From Fragilaria crotonensis (Eukaryota > Bacillariophyta > Fragilariophyceae > Fragilariales > Fragilariaceae), in the NCBI GenBank assembly GCA_022925895.1, contig JAKSYS010000220.1:1-64000 (forward strand): a DNA stretch of 64,000 nt, read 5' to 3'. The translations under genes were made by a program, and so were the position numbers. This document shows positions 57,521-64,000 of the stretch, one piece after another. Numbering within the stretch: position 1 is the stretch's first letter; every line of letters starts with the position of its first letter. A model generated the notes under the pieces. It did no database searches and was not told the DNA's origin. It saw only the letters and a list, made by a program, of their open reading frames with translations.

Positions 57521-57858
57521 GGTTCGTCAAAGTTGATTGTCAGCTAGCTAGTCCTTCGCAACAACAATGATGCAATAACAACGAGAAGGAACAACACCAA
57601 CGCGACGGCAGTCAAAGTACAATGAGCAGCAGCAAAAGCAGCAACAGTAATGAATTGTGGCAAAAATGAGCATTTAAATAAGCAGTTCGAACTTTTCAAA
57701 CTAACTTGTGGCAACCGGGCTGGCGTCGATTTTGGCAAACGGTCAAAGCAACACACATGTATGTTCTGAAATTCAGTTTGCAAAAATTACAAAGCCGATT
57801 TCCAGGATTCCTATGATGTCACGAAAACGTCACTTGAATGACATTTAATCGGATTTGT

Positions 57859-58934
57859 CATGTACCTTTAATACTGTACTCAGAACTCAGAACTCCAGTT
57901 CTCCAGGGCAGTTACGGTAGGGCAGTTGGGCAAGTCTAGAGTGAGGCACTGATGTCTGACCAATCCGAACTCCGAACTGCGAGTCTCCGCGAGTGCCAAG
58001 TACACGTCGTAGCTGACGGCGGAATGGTTTGAAGTTTGAAGACACTTAACTGCTACCAGGTACAACGTACTGTACCTTGTACCAGGTATGATAAACCTTT
58101 GAAACAACAAACAACTGAGTAGTGTAGTCTACCGCAAATACGTACCAGGTACAGTGTATCATAGCTGAACCTTTGCCATAGTTGTGTACGTTGTAAACTA
58201 TGTCCTACGTCCTATGTGGGAAAAACGGTATTGTACCAGGTACCGTGCGTATGGGCCAGAGCAGTATTCTGTTTGTAGCGCACGGTTCACGAACGAGATA
58301 TGTACTCGTACTTGTACGCTGTACAAAACCTGTTATGTCATACTTTCGGACCAAAAAATGAGGGGCATAGTCTACCGGTACATGTAGTGGCATTCCATAT
58401 AATCACTTATCGACGTCGTCCAGAATGCAGAAACATGATTCATGACAACATGACCAATAGGCGCCATAAAGAAACTTCCTGATACGACGGCTCAGTACAT
58501 AGCAATCGAGGACACGTTTATAGCAGCACCCTTTCCAAACGGATTTGCTCGGAGGTGCACATCAAACTCCACGATTCGGGTTGGTGAGGTTTAACTATTG
58601 TGGAAACCGTGTCTTCGTACGTCTTGAAAGTCGCATTAACCTTACAAGGTACTGCATCAAGTTTTGCGGCACCATGTTGGTTCATGATAATATTAGCCAT
58701 GATGAACTGTGAGGTAGACATCAGAAACTAGATGAACGACGCATTATGTTTCGAGCTCGTAAACTGTGGTAGCTGCAGAAGCAATAGAAACCTTCAACAT
58801 GCTATGTTGTTTTGTTTCCTAGCAATATTCCACTTGAATGCGCCGCTCGAAAGTCGAGTATCGTTATCGTGACAGGGCGTCTCGACATCAGATTTTTCTA
58901 TGCAATTATGTGAATCGTTGCGTCGTCAAGCATT
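57859..58934. other. GTAC-rich intergenic DNA right of MULE-2
   Basis: About 1.1 kb with clustered GTACCAGGTAC motifs at 58050-58270. No gene or RNA is recognised. Confidence 0.5.
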
Positions 58935-59622
58935 TCAAATGCTTGAATAACTGAAGTTTCCGAATGAACCCATCTCTGATTCACTGAACCCGACAAAACG
59001 TTCGTCAAAACCAAGGCTCGATTTTGCTTTAAACTGAGTCATACTGCTCCGCCGTGTAGGCCGTTCATCACTCGAGTCTCCCAATTTCATTGATGCTTCG
59101 TGTACGTTTGGGTCATCGGTGTCAAAGATCTCATCTCCATCCAAGGAAAGCACGCTATCATTTGCGATAGAATCAGGAACGGCCTGGCGTAGCTTGGCTT
59201 CTGATATGAAAGTTGGGCTTAGTGCAAACGTAAGTCGTTTGCATTCGGGTGACGCACTTCTCTTTGGAACATACGTCAAACCACCTCCATTTCGAAGAAT
59301 TGACCTAACGGGCTTGGTCTCCCGTTGTGTCAATCTCTTCTTTCGTCCGTACGTTGACGCCTGTCTGCGAGGCATCGAATATGACTTTTCCGTCAATTCC
59401 ATTAGTGCCATGGAATGGTTCATGATATCGGTTTCGTCACTCTCAGACTTTTCGAAGCGCTCGTCTTCCGTTGGAAATTCTGAAAGCACATCATCTTCAT
59501 CGACAGAATCCTCTTTAAAAGGCGGGGGGAGGGCTCGGACGACGCCAGAATCGCCTCAGGGGATTCGACGCGATCCCGTTTTTTTTGTCTTGCTTTCCTA
59601 GGGCGATTGAGTCAGAAGCCAT
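58935..59622 (-). CDS. Small Ser/acidic-rich protein of unknown function, two frame breaks
   Basis: A likely start is the ATG at 59622 (MASDSIALGKQD). The reading then passes a run of eight A near 59577-59584 and a run of six G (C on the coding strand) near 59523-59528; each seems one base off. After them the frame is open from about 59515 to 58935 (EDDVLSEFPTEDERF, KPVRSILRNGG, PTRRSSMTQFKAKSSLGF). The product is about 225 residues, polar and probably disordered. RSILRNGG resembles a short phosphatase-docking or kinase-target motif only loosely. I do not recognise the family. Confidence 0.55.
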
Positions 59623-60180
59623 ATCAAGACCGACTGTGTACCAGCGTGCAATCAACTCTTCGTGGAAAATGCTTGGTTACAACACTCGCGCAGGATAAGG
59701 AGTATCGTAGAGGTCGACAAGGGTTATGCAAGGTCGTAGGAGTACAAGGTCAATTTACCTCAGGCCTCAGGGCCTTGATTTTGCTCAGGGGGTCACAAAT
59801 ATTCTTGAAATGCCTGCCTCCATGTCTTCAAGGTGGATTTCTGGCCCCTCGGTATCCCGAAGTTTTGTTGTTTTCGAACATATTTTTCGAACTTCGGACT
59901 CCTCTCAGTTGTACTTTCAAAATTTGACGAATAGTACTTCTATATAATGCAAAACAGAGAAGAAGTATGTATGTTTAGTATCCCGATGTTGATGTGCATA
60001 GCAGTATGACATTTCGGTCTAAGTCAACCGCGTTTTGGGTTCATCGTAAATCACTTCTCGCCACTATCTTGTATTAGTACTGTAGATAACTGTAGCACCA
60101 AGTACTCCAGTAGTCGTATCTACACTACAACAAGTTATGGGTCTAATACCGGTAGTCAAAAATAGGAGCTATAGCGAAAC
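59623..60180. other. Intergenic DNA
   Basis: No gene is seen. It contains the likely promoter of the minus-strand gene and some GTAC motifs near 60080-60110. The left end of the following retroelement may lie here, but I could not define an LTR. Confidence 0.45.
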
Positions 60181-60379
60181 TCAATGCCAATGCAATCTCC
60201 ATCCACTCCTGCCTATTAAGGAGGTGGACTCAATGGTTAGCTATCTAATGCTGACCATCACTCCTGCCGCGTACCTCGCCATGGCCGAGTCCCTTTCGTG
60301 CCCCCAATTGCACCTCCTCCTGCGGAACCCGTATTCCCAACCATGCGCCCTCAAGCGCATACATCACAGAATCCAATCC

Positions 60380-60990
60380 CTTGCGTCTTATTTGCCAGAA
60401 AACATTTCGACTATACCATGATGTCAATAAGGCCCTCATTTGTCAGATCATGCTTGCTGCCACTCCAGCCAGCATTTACCTGAATGCTGCCCCTAGTAAC
60501 AATTGCCAATCCGGTTTCTCGCGTGTCATCATGTGTCTCCAAATGCTTCCTCACCTACATAAACAGTATGGAAAAATCACAATGGCAATGAAAGACAAAA
60601 ATGCTTGTCGCATGACGGCCACCTGGCAGCTCCCCACTCCCATTGACAGGTTGTTACAATAGCTTGAAGATGGTGTCTACTTTGCCCATGCGGCGCTGGA
60701 GCCCTTAGTAGTAGTAGTTTACATAGCTGTCGCTAGAATGGGTTACAACATCATGATTGCCGCAACTGGTCTCTTCACCGAAGCGTGCAGAGATTGTTGT
60801 TTGCTTGAGCCCAACGCCCAAACCTTTTTGGCCTTCCAAGAACATTTCCGGAACATAGGCTATTATTGGATGGTGGCGTCCGTTACCTCCACCACAGCAA
60901 GATTTCAGACCGGTGTTCGCGTGGCAAATCATAGCACCACATCCGCGCTCACCACCGACGCGACCATTCTTGCTGCCAAGATTGTGTCCT
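60380..60990 (+). pseudogene. Gag-like region of the old retroelement
   Basis: Helical, Ala- and Leu-rich coding-like sequence. ATGLFTEACRD and FLAFQEHFRNIGY fit the gag-like protein that precedes the integrase in this kind of diatom element. It is broken. No zinc knuckle was seen. Confidence 0.5.
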
Positions 60991-62279
60991 AACGAGCTCA
61001 ATTGGTGTTTGAAGTCATCTCTACACCCGCCGCAACGCCGGTCATGATCAGCAGCCAAACAGCGGCCACGTCAGGCTAGTACTGCTGGACGCATGGGAAT
61101 AGTGGGCATGTGCACCAGCCACACCAGTGTCACTTGCACCGCCAATCCCGCCAAAATTCATCAAACTGCTGCCACCAATTGCAACCAAATGGGTCGTAGC
61201 GCCCGTCGTGATGGCCGCATGCCCGGAGCAGCCCTGCCAGTCCAGTGGCTGCGGCAACAGCAGCCAGTGTGCCACCTGTCGACTGACCAGGAGGGATAGC
61301 TAGCTACTCCCAGCCCAGCAGCATGCGTATATCCCCAGTGTTGCGACTATAGTTCTTGATCCTATACGAACAATTGCCCCTGATCCATCTGCCTCTCCTC
61401 AATTTGATGCCTCCTCCCCACCCACCAAAGCTCATCTAGTATCTGCTGTTCCAATAACAACTCCTGCACAATCATACTCAACACCGGCTGCACCAATCAT
61501 TTTCTATGATGACTGGACCCCACACAGATGCATGCCCAGTATCCCGGGGCCTCGACGTGCTCCTCCTTACCGGTGCCACTATCACCTCGTCTAGTACGGA
61601 GCAAGCCACGCTCAACATTCCATCCCTACTACCGCTAGGACCCACAAATGCCATCTCTCCCCAACCTTATGTCAGGGGGCAACTATGTGACTAGTATGGC
61701 TGCGTGGCTCAATTCACAGCCACTCCTGTTCCTATGCACCCACAAGGGCACTTCTGTCCTCCATGGTGCATGTGCTCCCCTTCGGGTCTTTGGTTGGTCA
61801 AACCGCCTGAAGCACGCGCACTCTCTTCTGAGCCACCCTCAGGCTACTACTCTCCGCCTCATACCAAAACTCGGTGGCAGACAGAGTCGCGTTCTATGTT
61901 CTATCATGCCGCAATGTTCTCCCGGTTGCTCTCAACGTGGTGTGCGGCTATTGATGCCAGGTACTTAAACACTTGGCGGAATTTTACTTCCACTCAAGTC
62001 CGATGTCACCCCCCTTTCTTGATCCGACGATCGAAGGGCATCTTGAGCAGCAACGGCCGAATCTCCGCTCCACCTAGAAAACCGTGCCCAGCAACATCAC
62101 GGCGGATCCCAAACCGCCTACCAACGTCGCCAACGCTGCCAATCCCAGCATGCAAGCCACCCTGCTGCACGAGTCTGCTCCCGTCCGCATGCACAATCTC
62201 TTTGTTGATGAATGCCAGCTTGTCACTGGCCAAATTGCTAGCAATCTTCCTCGCCGTTTCCTTGTTGCTTCCAGCCAGT

Positions 62280-62990
62280 GGCGATAACAGTTACCTTCTT
62301 GTTGTCATTGAGGACAACAACAGCAACTACATCCACACAGAGCCACTTCACTCCCTCTCCGTTCCCAGTAAACTGACTGGATACACGTGAACCATCAACC
62401 TCCTGGAGAGCAGCGGGCTGGCACTGCGTCTACAGCGCCTCAACAACGAAGCCTCCCAGGCCCTCCAGCAATTCCTGCAACAAGATGAGGGGATTGACTA
62501 CTACCAGCTCGCGCTTCCGCATGTGCACCGCCGCAACTCTGCAGATCGCGCTATCCGCACGTTCAATAATCACTTCATCGCGGGCCTCAGGAGCGGAACA
62601 GATCCCTACTTTCCTCTAAATCCGCCCTCTCTGCGATCGCTTAGTACTACCCCAAGTGCTCTTCCCTCGCAATCTGCTGCGCGGCGCATCCCGAATCAAT
62701 CAACAACTCTTGGCACTCGCGCAACTCCATGGAGCCTTTGATTTCATTTGCACGCCCCTTGCTCCCGCAGGCACCCGCGTTATGATCCACGAGAAGTCCG
62801 GCTTCCGCGGCACATGGGCTCCACATGCGGTTGACGGTTGGTACTACCCTTGGGCCACCGGGACACCACTACAGGTGTTCTTGCATCTTCTACTTCAAAG
62901 AGACTTCCGCAGAGCGCATTGCCGACACGGTCATCAGGTTCCTGCGACACGTCCATCTCCCTGTTGTGTCATCCAGTGATGCCGCCACTT
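62280..62990 (+). pseudogene. Integrase region of the old retroelement
   Basis: Recognisable blocks are NSNYIHTEPLHS, HRRNSADRAIRTFNNHF (around the catalytic acidic residue) and, C-terminally, APAGTRVMIHEK, then GTWAPHAVDGWY. They fit an integrase widespread in diatom retroelements. The region is broken in several places. Confidence 0.68.
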
Positions 62991-63679
62991 CAGCAGCCAG
63001 AGCTCCTCTTACACATGCACACCTCCACCCCATGCCCGCATCGCGGTTATCCGCCATCATCACCAGTGATTATCAACACGACAACGCGACGCGCTCCGTG
63101 CCTTGCGGACATCCTTGCCGAAGTTACCAATCCGACCTCTGCGCACACGCCCGGCGCACCTGTTCCAACGCTACCACTCATTTTCACCGCCCTACTACCA
63201 CCACTGCTTGCGGTCACACCATCTCCAAGCGAGAGCTTCCGCACCACTGCTGTTGCCCGCGACTCCGACTGTGGCCCCTATGGCCGATACCCCCTGTCAC
63301 GGATGGTGTTTCCACTTCTCCCACCCTGTTGCCGCCAGCCGCTGTCGCTGTTGCTGTCCCTGCCATCATCACCACGTTTACCACCCTCACCGACAACAGC
63401 CGTCGACGCCGCCAAGCTGCCGGTCGCTCGTGATACAACGCCCAAGCCCGCCCTGAACGTCCTTGTCCTGCTACACAGCACACACCGTGCAACGTGACGT
63501 GGCGTCATGCCGTGTGCCCACTCAGCCTCCCAGCTTGCAAGAGCAGCCCATGCCCACTTTGTGGCCCTCTGCGTACCTTTGCCAACTACCACACCACCGA
63601 GTTTCTTCCACAGGATCCGAGTCCTCTGTGAGCTTCGCTGTGCCGAACAACGCCCCTCAATTCCGCACATACCGTTCTC

Positions 63680-64000
63680 GACCTTGTATCTGGCGCCGCC
63701 TTATGGTATCTCCGGGAAGATTTCATGGGCCCGGAATGGCTACAAGTGCAGCCAACAAAATCGGTAGACTGCTGGCAGAAGGAGTCCTACCGCATATGTC
63801 CCACAGCACCGACACAATCCACTTCATCCGTCGTCATGGTAGGCTGCCTCCCAGTCGCAAGGCAACTTATCTCCGCATCGTTGCGGAGCCCTGCCCACTC
63901 AAGGCGGAGACAAAATGCATCCCCTTCACCGCCGGCGGCAGCAATATTGATACCCGGTACTATGAGCACCCCACTGCAGATTTAACAACTGTTAAACTAC
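63680..64000 (+). pseudogene. Start of the reverse transcriptase of the old retroelement
   Basis: Blocks around MGPEW, NKIGRLLAEG, THFIRR-like sequence and HPTADLTT mark the N-terminal edge of the reverse transcriptase domain. The rest lies beyond the right edge. Broken. Confidence 0.55.

Larger units (their letters stand above)
51907..57858. mobile_element. MULE-2: 6-kb Mutator-like element with satellite arrays
   Basis: Perfect 32-bp inverted repeats lie at 51907-51938 and 57827-57858 (ACAAATCCGATTAAATG at the left). The subterminal DNA resembles that of MULE-1: ACGACACG near the left ends, and GATTCCTATGATGTCACG just inside the right ends (51729 and 57806). It holds one transposase gene and then about 2.2 kb of tandem repeats; no protease or dioxygenase gene. 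It begins only 128 bp after the end of MULE-1. No target duplication was recognised. Confidence 0.83.
60181..64000 (+). mobile_element. Old LTR-type retroelement, gag-integrase-reverse transcriptase order, cut by the window
   Basis: Coding remains on the plus strand follow the order gag-like region (about 60.2-61.0 kb), linker, integrase (about 62.28-63.0 kb), linker and the start of a reverse transcriptase (about 63.68 kb to the edge). An integrase lying before the reverse transcriptase is the Ty1/copia-type order. No LTR could be located within the window. It is a fossil with numerous breaks (roughly ten or more) and looks older than the other elements. Confidence 0.68.

Noticed and set aside
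42755-57858. Target-site duplications of 9-11 bp for the MULEs
   Set aside because: I compared the flanks for the likely boundaries and found no convincing match; they may have decayed or the exact ends may differ by a few bases.
60181-64000. Pro/Ser/Thr-rich long frames at 62.8-63.5 kb as host genes
   Set aside because: They lie between integrase and reverse transcriptase remains of the old retroelement and are linker or shadow frames.

Overview
The window looks like nuclear DNA of a diatom, probably a pennate one. Several host genes start with a signal peptide followed by an ASAFAP-like cleavage motif, which is the plastid-targeting signature of diatoms. Two genes encode fucoxanthin-chlorophyll (LHC/FCP) proteins, and an HSF-type factor has the diatom style. 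Host genes carry short GT-AG introns of about 70-235 bp. Gene-rich islands alternate with transposon-rich stretches and with gene-free DNA full of GTAC-type palindromes.

Layout. 1-626: candidate inverted-repeat element with a palindromic 21-bp minisatellite. 0.9-2.1 kb: HSF gene. 3.1-6.1 kb: a MITE and a 2.5-kb element sharing TCCGATTA-type ends. 6.1-16.0 kb: a DIRS/PAT-type tyrosine-recombinase retroelement with split direct repeats, into which a short Ty1/copia-like element and a 602-bp hAT-like element have inserted. 16.3-33.8 kb: the main host block, with a small zinc-finger protein, a plastid membrane protein, a plastid Grx2-like glutaredoxin, two head-to-head LHC genes, a WD40-TPR protein, CHMP4/Snf7, Lsm4 and a secreted type I membrane protein. 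34.3-37.9 kb: a broken Tc1/mariner-like element with TA target sites. 38.8-41.4 kb: a plastid HNH nuclease and an OTU protease. 42.8-51.8 kb and 51.9-57.9 kb: two related Mutator-like elements (MULEs) side by side. 58.9-59.6 kb: a small gene of unknown function. 60.2 kb to the right edge: an old LTR-type retroelement cut by the window.

The most unusual item is the first MULE. Besides a FAR1-like/MULE/SWIM transposase it carries, on the opposite strand, a Ulp1-like (C48) protease, a MuDR-type DNA-binding plus zinc-knuckle segment, and a gene whose C-terminus resembles a 2-oxoglutarate/Fe(II) dioxygenase. Its neighbour has a closely related transposase and similar subterminal DNA but no such cargo, only large satellite arrays. 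Together with the MITE and the 2.5-kb element these form a family of at least four elements ending in TCCGATTA or a close variant.

A caution applies to every broken gene here. Many otherwise well-conserved host genes (LHC2, WD40-TPR, CHMP4, HNH, OTU and the 59-kb gene) are interrupted by single-base length changes, mostly in short homopolymers. Uncorrected read errors are as likely as real decay.
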